Part shown: piece by piece, positions 8,995 to 17,178 of the stretch | Numbering within the stretch: the first letter of the stretch is position 1 | Layout: the number at the start of each line of letters is the position of its first letter | NCBI GenBank assembly: GCA_947066105.1 | Contig: CAMSYM010000013.1 | Location: 1 to 64,000, forward strand | DNA length: 64,000 nt | Direction of reading: 5' to 3' | Source: an uncultured Clostridia bacterium | Lineage (GTDB): Bacteria > Bacillota > Clostridia > Christensenellales > Pumilibacteraceae | The notes under the pieces: model-generated | Told to the model about the DNA's origin: nothing | The model's input: only the letters and a program-made list of their open reading frames with translations | The model's database searches: none | Translations under genes and position numbers: made by a program

Positions 8995-9759
8995 ATGAAA
9001 GAACTTTTAAGCGTACGCAATGTGACCAAACATTACAACGGCGGAAGCGTAGTAACGAAAGCGCTCGACGGCATATCCTTTTCGATCGGCAAAGGCGAAT
9101 TCGTCGCCGTCATGGGCGCGTCGGGCTCAGGCAAAAGCACTCTGCTCAACGTGATAGCGACGATAGACCGCGTCGGCGCGGGCGAAATACTGATAGACGG
9201 CGTCAACGTGTGCGACATGGACGAGAACGCGCTTTCTGCGTTCCGCCGCGACAAACTCGGATTCGTGTTTCAAGACTATAACCTGCTCGACACTCTGACG
9301 ATCGAAGAAAACATCGTATTGCCGCTCAACTTAAAGCGCGAGCCGCTCGATAAAACGCGCGACGCATTGCAACGCGTCGCCGCCCAACTCGATATAGCCG
9401 ATCAACTGAACAAGTTTCCGCACGAGCTTTCGGGCGGACAGCGTCAACGCGCGGCGTGCGCTCGCGCGCTTATCACTTCGCCGTCGTTGATACTCGCCGA
9501 CGAACCGACGGGCGCATTGGACAGCCGCAACTCCAAACTGCTCATGAAAACATTCGACATGATGAACAGCGCGTTCGGCTCGACGATACTCACCGTCACT
9601 CACGATGCGTCTGTGGGCAGTTATGCCGCGCGCGTATTGTTTTTAAAGGACGGCAAGGTGTTCGGCGAATGCGTGCGCGGCGATCGATCGCGCCGCGAAA
9701 TGTATGCCGAGATCCTTTCCGTGACCGCTTCGCTCGGAGGGGACGTAGATGTTTACTAA
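8995..9759 (+). CDS. BceA-like ABC transporter ATPase
   Basis: A 254-residue cytosolic nucleotide-binding subunit of the MacB/LolD/BceA type. Visible motifs: Walker A GASGSGKST (~residue 40), Q-loop FQDYNLLDTLT, signature LSGGQRQRAA, Walker B LILADEPTGALDS and the switch His in TVTHDAS. An AGGAG site precedes the ATG at 8995. The gene overlaps the permease by 11 bp. With the permease it would form the transporter that both removes cell-wall-active peptides from their lipid targets and signals their presence to the BceS-like kinase (inferred from the family). Confidence 0.94.
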   Translation: MKELLSVRNVTKHYNGGSVVTKALDGISFSIGKGEFVAVMGASGSGKSTLLNVIATIDRVGAGEILIDGVNVCDMDENALSAFRRDKLGFVFQDYNLLDTLTIEENIVLPLNLKREPLDKTRDALQRVAAQLDIADQLNKFPHELSGGQRQRAACARALITSPSLILADEPTGALDSRNSKLLMKTFDMMNSAFGSTILTVTHDASVGSYAARVLFLKDGKVFGECVRGDRSRREMYAEILSVTASLGGDVDVY

Positions 9760-11713
9760 ACTCGCCGCGCGAAACGTAAAACGCCAGATAGGCAATTATT
9801 TGATATATTACATCACCGTGTCGCTCACCGTCGCGCTCATGTTTGCGGTGAACAACGCGATATTCGAAAAACAACTGCTCGCCCGCGCCGCGAGCATAGA
9901 CGAATTGCGCACCGCGCTCATAACCGTTACCGTCTTTATCTCGGCGGTAGTCGCGTTCGTGCTCGGCTACGCCACGTCGTTCATGCTGAAACTGCGCAAG
10001 CGCGAGTTCGGCATGTATCTTACGCTCGGCATGACGCGCCGCAACGTGCTCGGCGTGTTCCTGTTGGAATCGCTTATACTTTGCGCGGTGTCGCTCGCCA
10101 CGGGGCTCGTTTTGGGCTTGGCGTTCTATCAAGGCATAATGGCGATAGTCACCAACATCATGGACGTGAGATACAGCTTTGCCGCCTACTCGTTGCAAGG
10201 GCTGTTATTGACCGTCGGCTTGGTCGCGGGAGTGTTTGCGCTGTCCGCCGTAACGTCGGCATTGTATCTTCGACGCGTAAGCATAAACTCGCTGTTGCAC
10301 GACGCGCAAAAATCGGAAAGAACGGTAAAACATCCCGTGCCGTGGGCTGTCCTTGCCGTCGCGACGCTCGCCGCGATCATAACTTGCTGTATCGTGATCG
10401 GCAACGAAATCATCACATCGGCGCAAAACAATAACGGATCGCTCGCCATGCTCAACATTTGCGTGATAACGCTTATTATCTCGATAGTCCTTTTTCACGT
10501 CGGTCTGTGTAAAAGCATGTTCGGCTTGCTGTTGCGCTCGGAGCGGTTCAAAAACAACGGCACGAACACATTCACATTGCGCAAGCTGTCAAGCAAACTG
10601 AGCGCCAACGCCGTTATGGCGGGCATTCTCGCACTTTTGATGACGTTTGCCGTGGCGGGCGCCAACGCTTCGTTTTTGATGCAAACCGCCAACAACGCCG
10701 CGCTCGACCGCAGCTACCCGTTCGACGTATTCGGCGAGATCCCATATGATTCGGACTCGCCCGTCGACATGACGACAGCGCATAACGCGATCGCCGAGTT
10801 TTCGACGATAACGCGCGAAGCCGATTACACGATATACACGTCCGGCAAAGACTACCTGCACGGCTTTACTAAATGGCACGGCGAAAATTATTCGGAACTG
10901 TACGACGAATTTATTACGGAAAGCGAATTCAATGCTTTGTTCGGTATGCTCGGCTATCCGCAATTAAAGCTCGGCGGCGGATTTGCTATCGTTCCGCACT
11001 CTGCATATGCGAAAAACGTAGAAGCGTGCGATTTTTCCGCCGCGCAACTGCGCGTCGGCGAACGCACGTTCGATTTCAAAGGTTTTGCAAACGCGCCGTT
11101 AACTACTTTACGCTTCTTTTTGGCAGTCGTACCCGATGCGGCGATCGACGGACTGACGGCATGTGCCGACGGCTGGGCGTGTATGCTCGACGGCGATAAA
11201 TTCGACGCGCAAGGCTTGCACGACAAGCTGACTTACGAATATACCAACGGGCATTTGCAATATATGCGGTGCGACTTCGGGATCAAGCAATACCACAAAA
11301 TACAATCGGACGCCGAAAGCGCCGTATTTATAGTGACGGCGCTGTACGTCGCACTCGTGTTCGTTTTTATGGCAATGGCTATGCTCGCGCTGAAAACACT
11401 GTCGGATATGGCGGACGACCGCAAGCATTACGACACGCTGTTCCGTTTGGGCGCAAGCAAGCGCGACATGACGCGCACGCTGTTCCGCCAAACATTCGCG
11501 TTTTTCTTTATTCCGTTCGCATTGCCTATACTGTTCGGCATACCCACCGCCGCGATTTGTTATGCTCTGATGCAGACGACGGGCTTTGCGGCCATCGCAT
11601 TAAAAACGATAAACATAGCGTTCGGCGTAGCGGCTGTCATTACCGCGGTTTACGCCCTGTACTTCGCGGCGACATACCTGACGGCAAAACGCAACGTTAT
11701 ACGAAGAGTTTGA
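9749..11713 (+). CDS. BceB-like ABC transporter permease
   Basis: A 654-residue permease with the ten-helix layout of Bce-type transporters: one N-terminal helix, three more by ~residue 170, two pairs around ~200-310, a large extracellular domain (~310-520), and three C-terminal helices in FtsX-like order. FtsX-type sequence is visible in the first cytoplasmic loop (KLRKREFGMYLTLGM) and again near the end (DTLFRLGASKRDM). The extracellular domain is the part that contacts peptide or lipid II in studied relatives. The start overlaps bceA-like by 11 bp. A strong bidirectional hairpin follows. Confidence 0.92.
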   Translation: MFTKLAARNVKRQIGNYLIYYITVSLTVALMFAVNNAIFEKQLLARAASIDELRTALITVTVFISAVVAFVLGYATSFMLKLRKREFGMYLTLGMTRRNVLGVFLLESLILCAVSLATGLVLGLAFYQGIMAIVTNIMDVRYSFAAYSLQGLLLTVGLVAGVFALSAVTSALYLRRVSINSLLHDAQKSERTVKHPVPWAVLAVATLAAIITCCIVIGNEIITSAQNNNGSLAMLNICVITLIISIVLFHVGLCKSMFGLLLRSERFKNNGTNTFTLRKLSSKLSANAVMAGILALLMTFAVAGANASFLMQTANNAALDRSYPFDVFGEIPYDSDSPVDMTTAHNAIAEFSTITREADYTIYTSGKDYLHGFTKWHGENYSELYDEFITESEFNALFGMLGYPQLKLGGGFAIVPHSAYAKNVEACDFSAAQLRVGERTFDFKGFANAPLTTLRFFLAVVPDAAIDGLTACADGWACMLDGDKFDAQGLHDKLTYEYTNGHLQYMRCDFGIKQYHKIQSDAESAVFIVTALYVALVFVFMAMAMLALKTLSDMADDRKHYDTLFRLGASKRDMTRTLFRQTFAFFFIPFALPILFGIPTAAICYALMQTTGFAAIALKTINIAFGVAAVITAVYALYFAATYLTAKRNVIRRV

Positions 11714-11760
11714 TGTAAAATCAAACGCATATCCAACATTTATATAATAATATATTTAAA

Positions 11761-11803
11761 AAATGCGTCTCCGAGTTTACGAAAAACTCTTAAAGACGCA
11801 TTT
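11761..11803. terminator. bidirectional terminator
   Basis: A perfect 10-bp outer stem (11761-11770 with 11794-11803) and a 6-bp inner stem (11773-11778 with 11784-11789). The minus side runs into TTTTTT and the plus side is T-rich, so it can end both the Bce-like module and the XRE gene. Confidence 0.85.
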
Positions 11804-11820
11804 GATTTTAGCGATATTTC

Positions 11821-12084
11821 TCAATCTATGATATTTTCGCTTTTAAACAACGGACTGTCAAAGAACTCGGTCAGATCCATTCCGAAACCTTGCGCTATGT
11901 CATACACCACAGATAATGCGGTAGAACGATTTTTGCAGTGCCGTATCTCGCTTATCATCGAATTAGTCGCGCCGCTCTCCATCGCCAACTTATACTGCGT
12001 CATGTTTTTCTGCGTCAACAGCTCTTCGATACGTGCCGCAAGGGCTTCGGACAATGTCATTGAGTTGTTGTCATATTTCGTCAT
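11821..12084 (-). CDS. small XRE-family DNA-binding protein
   Basis: An 87-residue helix-turn-helix protein: residues ~10-70 form the Cro/C1 fold with MTQYKLAMESGATNSMISEI as the HTH. It carries no other domain. Start: ATG at 12084, with TATAAT (12095-12100) ten bases upstream; an upstream TTG in frame (12108) would fall inside the promoter. It is AT-rich compared with its neighbours and faces away from the 112-aa gene at 12222. A 20-bp inverted repeat lies between them, so it probably represses itself and perhaps the divergent gene. Confidence 0.85.
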   Translation of the reverse strand: MTKYDNNSMTLSEALAARIEELLTQKNMTQYKLAMESGATNSMISEIRHCKNRSTALSVVYDIAQGFGMDLTEFFDSPLFKSENIID

Positions 12085-12119
12085 CACTAAATAAATTATA
12101 CATCTCAATGAAAATTTAT

Positions 12120-12139
12120 TATTTCGCTATTACGAAATA
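12120..12139. promoter_or_regulatory. candidate operator for the XRE repressor
   Basis: A perfect inverted repeat TATTTCG-N6-CGAAATA between the two divergent genes. It overlaps where the -35 of the XRE gene should be and lies 14 bp upstream of the -35 of the 112-aa gene. Confidence 0.55.
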
Positions 12140-12153
12140 TAGCGCATTATATA

Positions 12154-12182
12154 TTGGAGCAGTGTTCACTTATTCTTATATT
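12154..12182 (+). promoter_or_regulatory. promoter of the 112-aa gene
   Basis: TTGGAG (12154-12159) and TATATT (12177-12182) with a 17-bp spacer. An AGGAG ribosome site follows at about 12207-12211. Confidence 0.55.
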
Positions 12183-12221
12183 TCAAAAATTTATACAAAA
12201 TCAATGAGGAGATATAACCAT

Positions 12222-12560
12222 ATGAAATCTATTGCACAAAGGTTAATCAAACATTCGGAAGCGTTCTTTTCGGAGTGTATCGAAAATCCGTCGGATGAAG
12301 AAATCGAATATAACAACGAACTTTTGGAATTGGATAATGCATTCATGGAAATGCTTGAAAACATGCCCAAACAACAAGCTCTTGAAATATTGAGCTTGGT
12401 TGAAGAGCAAGACCATCGAATTAAAATGCTACAACGCGCCGAATTCGAATACACAAAAGGTTATAGCGACAGTTATATACAAAGAGCTTTTTTTGAAGAC
12501 ACGGGTTGGTATTATCCGGATCCGACATATAAAGAGAAAAAAATAAAAGACCGAATATAA
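12222..12560 (+). CDS. small helical protein of unknown function (112 aa)
   Basis: I do not recognise this protein with confidence. It is 112 residues, acidic, and almost entirely helical by eye, with hydrophobic heptad-like spacing in residues 30-75 (LLELDNAFMEMLENMP and ILSLVEEQDHRIKML), then EFEYTKGYSDSYIQRAFFEDTGW. The outline (long helices, then a Phe/Gly motif) resembles small Firmicutes proteins of the DUF6809 kind, but only loosely. The ATG at 12222 has an AGGAG site 8-10 bases upstream. The gene is clearly AT-rich. It is divergent from an XRE repressor and close to tRNA-Thr, which suggests an acquired pair. Confidence 0.7.
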   Translation: MKSIAQRLIKHSEAFFSECIENPSDEEIEYNNELLELDNAFMEMLENMPKQQALEILSLVEEQDHRIKMLQRAEFEYTKGYSDSYIQRAFFEDTGWYYPDPTYKEKKIKDRI

Positions 12561-12828
12561 AGCATCGCATTACATATTATCATCGTTATATAATCCCCCC
12601 CCCACACGGCATAGCCGCTCGACAATTATGGGCGGAATGCCCGCGGAACGCGCGGGCGGGCTTTGCGCTCGATATTCTTTGCTCGTATCATATACGCATT
12701 AAACCGATACACTGTACTCGTTTTAGTATTCGTCGGCGCAAGCGCCTAGCGAACCGTGCGCTGTGAATGCACTATCGCATTTATCACGCTTTACTCCACA
12801 GCGCACGGCGAGCCGCCGCAGTAGCTTA
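12561..12828. other. hairpin-rich intergenic stretch next to tRNA-Thr, no gene seen
   Basis: No coding potential is apparent. It holds a run of nine C (12595-12603), a 7-bp hairpin (12639-12645 with 12651-12657), a 12-bp inverted repeat with a 31-base loop (12754-12765 with 12797-12808), and the 12-mer ACGGCATAGCCG (12606-12617), which recurs in the tRNA terminator (12839-12850). At 12813-12826 there is a near copy of the tRNA-Thr 3' end in inverted orientation. It may be a degraded integration region. Confidence 0.5.
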
Positions 12829-12861
12829 AAACCCCCATACGGCATAGCCGTATGGGGGTTT
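12829..12861 (-). terminator. terminator of tRNA-Thr
   Basis: A perfect 15-bp stem (12829-12843 with 12847-12861) and a 3-base loop, starting at the encoded CCA end of the tRNA and followed by TTTTAAG on the minus strand. The T run is short but the position is right. Confidence 0.75.
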
Positions 12862-12936
12862 GGAGCTACTGGGCGGACTCGAACCGCCGACCTGCTGATT
12901 ACGAATCAGCTGCTCTACCAACTGAGCCACAGTAGC
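12861..12936 (-). tRNA. tRNA-Thr (CGT)
   Basis: A full cloverleaf on the minus strand: acceptor GCTACTG paired with CAGTAGC, D-arm GCTCAGTTGGTAGAGC, anticodon stem GCTGA/TCAGC around loop TTCGTAA (anticodon CGT, threonine), T-arm GGCGGTTCGAGTCCGCC, discriminator T and an encoded CCA (12861-12863). A terminator hairpin follows at once. recR lies 143 bp upstream on the same strand. Confidence 0.95.
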
Positions 12937-13079
12937 ATCATCTTATTCGCTTTGACCGTTACGACGCGTTCAACGACGAGCCGCAAAAGCGCAACATTTG
13001 CATGCGAGTTAAATTATATCACACCGCGCGCGAATTTGCAAACGTTTGAACGGATTTTTTCCGAAATCGATCTATGTAT

Positions 13080-13664
13080 TTACAGCGACGTACGACGATC
13101 GAGCGCCTGCGACAGCGTGACCGAATCGGCGTATTCCAATTCCGAACCCATGGATATGCCCTGCGCGATCCTTGTCACCTTTATTCCCAACGGTTTGATG
13201 AGCCGCGCGAGATACACCGCCGTCGCTTCGCCTTCCACGTCGGGGTTGGTCGCAACGATGACTTCTTCCACGCCGTCCAATCTCGTCATTAGCGATTTTA
13301 TGTTCAAGTCGTCGGGCGTACGGTTATTCATGGGAGACAGCGTGCCGTGAAGCACGTGATAAACGCCGTCGAACGCGCCTGTTTTTTCTATCGCCGTTAC
13401 GTCCTTCGGATAAGCGACCACGCATAAATGCTTGTTCCGTCTGTTCATGCACAGATCGCAAATATCGCCGTCGGTATAATTTCCGCACACGGAACACAGC
13501 CTGACGCTGTTTTTAACGTCCCTGAGCGCGTCGCAAAACGCCTCGACGTCCTGTTCGGACATATCTATGACCGCATGCGCATAGCGCAACGCGGTCTTTC
13601 TGCCGACACCGGGCAGCATCGAAAACCTGCTCGCGAGTACGGCTATGCTTTTAATCTCTTTCAT
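13080..13664 (-). CDS. recR: recombination mediator RecR
   Basis: RecR acts with RecF/RecO to load RecA on gapped DNA. The protein has 194 residues (the family usually has about 200). The N-terminal helix-hairpin-helix carries LPGVGRKTALRYA (~17-29). The zinc finger has all four ligands (Cys57, Cys60, Cys69, Cys72). The TOPRIM domain (~78-180) contains VIVATNPDVEGEATAVYL and the C-terminal Walker-B-like turn. The ATG at 13664 overlaps the ybaB stop as TAATG. The ybaB-recR pairing is a classic conserved order, here preceded by a PrsA-like gene and followed by tRNA-Thr. Confidence 0.97.
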   Translation of the reverse strand: MKEIKSIAVLASRFSMLPGVGRKTALRYAHAVIDMSEQDVEAFCDALRDVKNSVRLCSVCGNYTDGDICDLCMNRRNKHLCVVAYPKDVTAIEKTGAFDGVYHVLHGTLSPMNNRTPDDLNIKSLMTRLDGVEEVIVATNPDVEGEATAVYLARLIKPLGIKVTRIAQGISMGSELEYADSVTLSQALDRRTSL

Positions 13665-13996
13665 TAAACGCCGAGCTGGGAAAGCGGGCTGTTTTGCACG
13701 AGCTCTTCCGCCTGAGCGTAAGCCTCGTTAGCCGCCGCGGTGATAAGGTCTTCGAGCATTTCCACGTCGTCGGGGTCGACGACTTCCGGCTTGATCTCGA
13801 CCGAAATAAAACGTTTACTGCCCGATATGGTAACGGACACCGCGCCGCCGCCCGCCGTGCCGGTAACGCGCGCGTTTTCAAGCTCTTCCTTTGCCTGCGC
13901 CATTTGCGCTTGCAATTTTTGAGCCTGTTGCATCATTTGTTGCATGTTCATGCCGCCACCGCCGCCCGCGCGACCGTATCCGCCGAATCTTGCCAT
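13664..13996 (-). CDS. YbaB/EbfC nucleoid-associated protein
   Basis: A 110-residue DNA-binding protein of the YbaB/EbfC family, which forms dimers shaped like tweezers on DNA. The N-terminus is Gly-rich ([15 protein letters not shown]), followed by the Gln/Met-rich helix [16 protein letters not shown], the central strands with [16 protein letters not shown] and the conserved [16 protein letters not shown] helix. An AGGAG site precedes the ATG at 13996. It overlaps recR by one base, as in many bacteria, and starts 10 bp after the PrsA-like gene, so all three are probably one transcript. Confidence 0.95.
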   Translation of the reverse strand: MARFGGYGRAGGGGGMNMQQMMQQAQKLQAQMAQAKEELENARVTGTAGGGAVSVTISGSKRFISVEIKPEVVDPDDVEMLEDLITAAANEAYAQAEELVQNSPLSQLGV

Positions 13997-14006
13997 GATA
14001 TTCTCC

Positions 14007-15788
14007 TTACGCGCCCCAAAGATCGGAAAACGCTTTTTCGTACAATTCCGTTTGAGTGTTGTAGTTGTACGTAAGAACGTTGTCTTCCCACGTTTTATAT
14101 GCCGCGCTCTCGCGCGCCGTGCGTATGGGCTTTTCCAAAATATCGTAATGGGTTTCGAGCTTGCCGGGCGTAGTATAGTCGTACAATCCGACTGCGCCGG
14201 GGCGAACTACCGAAGCCAAGTACATGATGTGAACACCGTAATCGGTAATGACAGGCTCGTAATAAACCTGTCCGACTTCGATGTTTTCGCGCATATACCG
14301 CGCCGCGTCCGCAAACTCCTGCATATAGGTCTCTTGCTCGCCCGCGTCGTTACGGTACTTGACGACGTAACCCTTATTATTACCGAACATACCGGGATCG
14401 GTGTTATACAGGTAAACAAGATCGTCGAAAGCAACGTCCGCGCTCGCGACGTTCGATTGCAACGGGAGCATTACCGAGCGTATATGCGACATCACCTGCT
14501 CGACCGACATAGGACGCGACTTATCGTCCTCGCCGTTTTCGTGCGGATAGCAAACTATCGCGTCGGCGAGCCGCGCTCTGTACTCGTTGATAAGCTTTTC
14601 CTGCTCTTTTTCCTGCAAGCTCGTAACTTCCGTGCTCGCTTTATAGGCTTTGAGCGCTTCGGTCTGTTCGTCGGAGAACGGGAGCAGGACATGCTTTACG
14701 TAAAAATAATTATCGTTGGGATGATACAGCACGGTCGTGGTCGAACTGCTCGACATATCGGTATTGTATGCGGCTATGTCGGAACTATAAAGACTGCGTT
14801 GCTCGTTGAGCTGAGAAGTAAATCTGTCCGCGACCTCGCCCGCCGATACCGTTATACCGTCGGTCAAATAGCTTTGTAACGCCGTTATTTTCTGCGAGCG
14901 TTCGAGCGATTCGCCAGTAACGAAATACATCAAATGCCCGAACTCGCTCTCGTCGGAAACGGGATACGTGCCGATGACGGGATATATCTCTTCTATGCCC
15001 ATGGTGTCGATACGCTTGTTGATCGCCTTGATCTCGGCGTCGAACTTTTCGCGTTGCTCCTTGGTGATACGGAAATCGTCTTTTACGCGGCTTTCGATGA
15101 GCGAAATGAACCGACGCATCGCTTCGCGTTCGAGCGAGCGCTGTTCGCTGTCGCCGTTATAGCCGGGATAGCGCGATTTGCTGGGTTCCCATATCTCTTC
15201 GTCCCAAACGTTTTCGTTGTCGCCCGCGTCATCGTCGTCGGTGACTTCGGGTTTAACGGGATACGTCGTTTCGGCGTCGACGCTCGTATTCTCGTCGTCG
15301 GGAGTTATCTGTTCTTCGTCGCGTTCGGCGAGTATGGTGTTCTTTAAGGAAGTAAGCGTGTTATCGATAACGCCGTAAATATTCTTTTTAATGGTGTTTT
15401 GTTCTTTCCTGCCCCATTCGACCTTGCCGCAAGCTATGAGCGCGTCCACTTCGTTGGTAACAAGCTCGACGTTTACGAGCATATCAACCGCGTAACGGTA
15501 CAAGCCTTCGACGTCCGAACCGAACGTTTGCGAAAGGTTGCTCGCGTTATTGTTAACGTAATCGATAAGATCGCGCTTGTAAATGGTCTTTTCGGGCGTG
15601 ACGTACGGATCGGCCAATACCGTTTCGCCGTTCTCGTTTTTTATGCTGTTCGTTATCGTATACGACTTGACGTAAGCGACTTTTTGCCGCATGTCGCGCT
15701 CGGTGTCGTGAGTGATGAACGAGCAACCGCACAGCAAGCCTGCCGCCAGCACGAAAGTCAATATTCCTGTTACAATGCGTTTAAACAT
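14007..15788 (-). CDS. PrsA-like peptidyl-prolyl isomerase lipoprotein
   Basis: A 593-residue exported lipoprotein with lipobox LLCGC (Cys22). The N-terminal part is a SurA/PrsA-type helical chaperone region (~60-330) with an acidic, poorly conserved insert (~165-215). The parvulin-type isomerase region follows (~370-550): [14 protein letters not shown] opens it, [14 protein letters not shown] is the middle, and [11 protein letters not shown] matches the conserved parvulin end motif. Its role would be folding secreted proteins at the outer face of the membrane. It is longer than typical PrsA (about 290 residues) because of the helical region. It has its own promoter, and ybaB and recR follow closely. 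Confidence 0.85.
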   Translation of the reverse strand: MFKRIVTGILTFVLAAGLLCGCSFITHDTERDMRQKVAYVKSYTITNSIKNENGETVLADPYVTPEKTIYKRDLIDYVNNNASNLSQTFGSDVEGLYRYAVDMLVNVELVTNEVDALIACGKVEWGRKEQNTIKKNIYGVIDNTLTSLKNTILAERDEEQITPDDENTSVDAETTYPVKPEVTDDDDAGDNENVWDEEIWEPSKSRYPGYNGDSEQRSLEREAMRRFISLIESRVKDDFRITKEQREKFDAEIKAINKRIDTMGIEEIYPVIGTYPVSDESEFGHLMYFVTGESLERSQKITALQSYLTDGITVSAGEVADRFTSQLNEQRSLYSSDIAAYNTDMSSSSTTTVLYHPNDNYFYVKHVLLPFSDEQTEALKAYKASTEVTSLQEKEQEKLINEYRARLADAIVCYPHENGEDDKSRPMSVEQVMSHIRSVMLPLQSNVASADVAFDDLVYLYNTDPGMFGNNKGYVVKYRNDAGEQETYMQEFADAARYMRENIEVGQVYYEPVITDYGVHIMYLASVVRPGAVGLYDYTTPGKLETHYDILEKPIRTARESAAYKTWEDNVLTYNYNTQTELYEKAFSDLWGA

Positions 15789-15823
15789 TTATTACACCTA
15801 TACCGATTAAAACTTGTCCTATA

Positions 15824-15852
15824 ATTATACTAAACAACGGACTAAAAATCAA
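15824..15852 (-). promoter_or_regulatory. promoter of the PrsA-like/ybaB/recR unit
   Basis: TTGATT (15847-15852) and TATAAT (15824-15829) with a 17-bp spacer on the minus strand. An AGGTG ribosome site lies just before the ATG at 15788. Confidence 0.7.
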
Positions 15853-15942
15853 ACGTTTTCCATATGTTTTTGCCATTTATTTACTTTTTATTCGCACCGA
15901 CGCGATAATACGCGTTTTTACGGTAACGCCCCGTCGACGCGC

Positions 15943-15972
15943 TTGACACGGGCATGCGGTTTTTGTTATACT
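15943..15972 (+). promoter_or_regulatory. promoter of the PHP phosphatase gene
   Basis: TTGACA (15943-15948) and TATACT (15967-15972) with an 18-bp spacer, ending 40 bp before the ATG at 16013. Confidence 0.75.
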
Positions 15973-16012
15973 CGTATCATCGCCATACGGCGCGAACACG
16001 CAGGATAATATT

Positions 16013-16774
16013 ATGGAACTCATACCGAACAGCACCGATCTGACGGGATTGGATTGTCATACGCACAGCGTATTTTCGCCCGATTCCGACCAAACGCCCG
16101 AAGCGCTCGTAAAAAGCGCGCGAGCGCGCGGTTTGCGCGGCTTTATCGTAACCGACCATATCGACGTCGACAGATGGGGCGAAGAAATCGATCTCGTCGA
16201 TTACTTCAATACGTGGGAGCGCGTGCGACGCGCCAATCCCGACCTTAAAATATATATCGGGCTGGAAGCGGGCTTCGAGCTTGACACATACAAACGCACG
16301 TATAAGCTTATAAAAGACTTCCCGTTCGAGTATCTTATAACGAGCGTGCATTACGTGCCGGGCGCGTGGTACGCGCAATACGACGGCGGGCGTGAAAAAA
16401 CATACCGCAAATATATAAACGCCGTACTCGATTCGCTCGACGCGCCGTGGGGATTCAACACCGTCGGACACTTCGGCTTTTTCGAACGCTATGCGCCCTA
16501 TCCGCAATCCGACTGGGTCATGGACTACGAAACGTTTGCGCCGCTAATGGACGAAGTGATCAAAAAAGCGCTCGACCGCGGCGTGCTTTTCGAAGAAAAC
16601 ACCAAGGGCGGCGACGTGTTCCGTTTGCCGCGCGCCGACTTTTTACGTGCGTACAAAACGGCGGGCGGGACTCGTCCCGTACTCGGTTCGGACGCGCACT
16701 CGCCCGATGCGGTCGCGCACCGCTTCGACGAAGCCGCGGCTTTTCTCGACGGCATATTCGGTAAAACTCCGTAA
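16013..16774 (+). CDS. PHP-domain phosphatase (HisK-type histidinol-phosphatase family)
   Basis: A 253-residue metal-dependent phosphoesterase of the PHP superfamily. Metal-binding motifs are in order: DCHTHSVFSPDS (~15-26), VTDHIDVD, GLEAGFE, TSVHYVPG, TVGHFGF and the closing GSDAHSPD. This order matches the HisK/HisJ group, which dephosphorylates histidinol phosphate, but no other his gene is near, so the substrate may differ. AGGA precedes the ATG at 16013. It is a single-gene unit with its own promoter and a strong terminator that it shares with the converging gene. Confidence 0.85.
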   Translation: MELIPNSTDLTGLDCHTHSVFSPDSDQTPEALVKSARARGLRGFIVTDHIDVDRWGEEIDLVDYFNTWERVRRANPDLKIYIGLEAGFELDTYKRTYKLIKDFPFEYLITSVHYVPGAWYAQYDGGREKTYRKYINAVLDSLDAPWGFNTVGHFGFFERYAPYPQSDWVMDYETFAPLMDEVIKKALDRGVLFEENTKGGDVFRLPRADFLRAYKTAGGTRPVLGSDAHSPDAVAHRFDEAAAFLDGIFGKTP

Positions 16775-16780
16775 AACGGT

Positions 16781-16819
16781 AAACGGCAGTCGCAAGCTCT
16801 CGCTCAACGACTGCCGTTT
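16781..16819. terminator. terminator between convergent genes
   Basis: A perfect 12-bp stem, AAACGGCAGTCG against CGACTGCCGTTT, with a 15-base loop, followed by GATTTTATT on the plus strand. It lies between the PHP gene (plus) and the small membrane protein gene (minus). Confidence 0.8.
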
Positions 16820-16831
16820 GATTTTATTCGT

Positions 16832-17173
16832 TTATTGCGCTTTGTGCTTGCATGCGATCGTCATGCCGAGCAGTACGCATTCGCCGACGAACGCCGCGCC
16901 GCCCAGCGCGAACCCGAGATACATCACGTACGCCGGGAATCCGACGAGAAGTATGCACCCCGCTATCGCTATCGCGGCGGCTATAAAGTTAAGCCAATGC
17001 TTTTTGCACAGGAACGCCGCGAGCGCAAGCGCGCTTATTATAAGGCTCGGCACGGCTATCGTGTACCACAGCTCCGAATACCCGCGTATAAAACACAGTA
17101 TAAATTCGCCCCAGCACGCAACGAGCAATGCGACCGACACGCCGAGCGAAATATATTTTTTTACGTCGCGCAT
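16832..17173 (-). CDS. small four-helix membrane protein of unknown function
   Basis: I do not recognise the family. It has 113 residues and four hydrophobic segments (~8-28, ~35-55, ~62-82, ~85-107) separated by very short loops, and a basic C-terminal tail (CKHKAQ). The start was put at the ATG at 17173, which lies 5 bp after the stop of the esterase gene and has a GAAGGTGAC-like ribosome site inside that gene's end. The close spacing makes co-transcription with the esterase likely. Confidence 0.7.
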   Translation of the reverse strand: MRDVKKYISLGVSVALLVACWGEFILCFIRGYSELWYTIAVPSLIISALALAAFLCKKHWLNFIAAAIAIAGCILLVGFPAYVMYLGFALGGAAFVGECVLLGMTIACKHKAQ

Positions 17174-17178
17174 TTCCG

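Noticed and set aside
11821-12560. XRE gene and 112-aa gene as a toxin-antitoxin pair
   Set aside because: The genes are divergent, not overlapping, and the 112-aa protein has no known toxin motif. A repressor with a divergent gene is the simpler reading.
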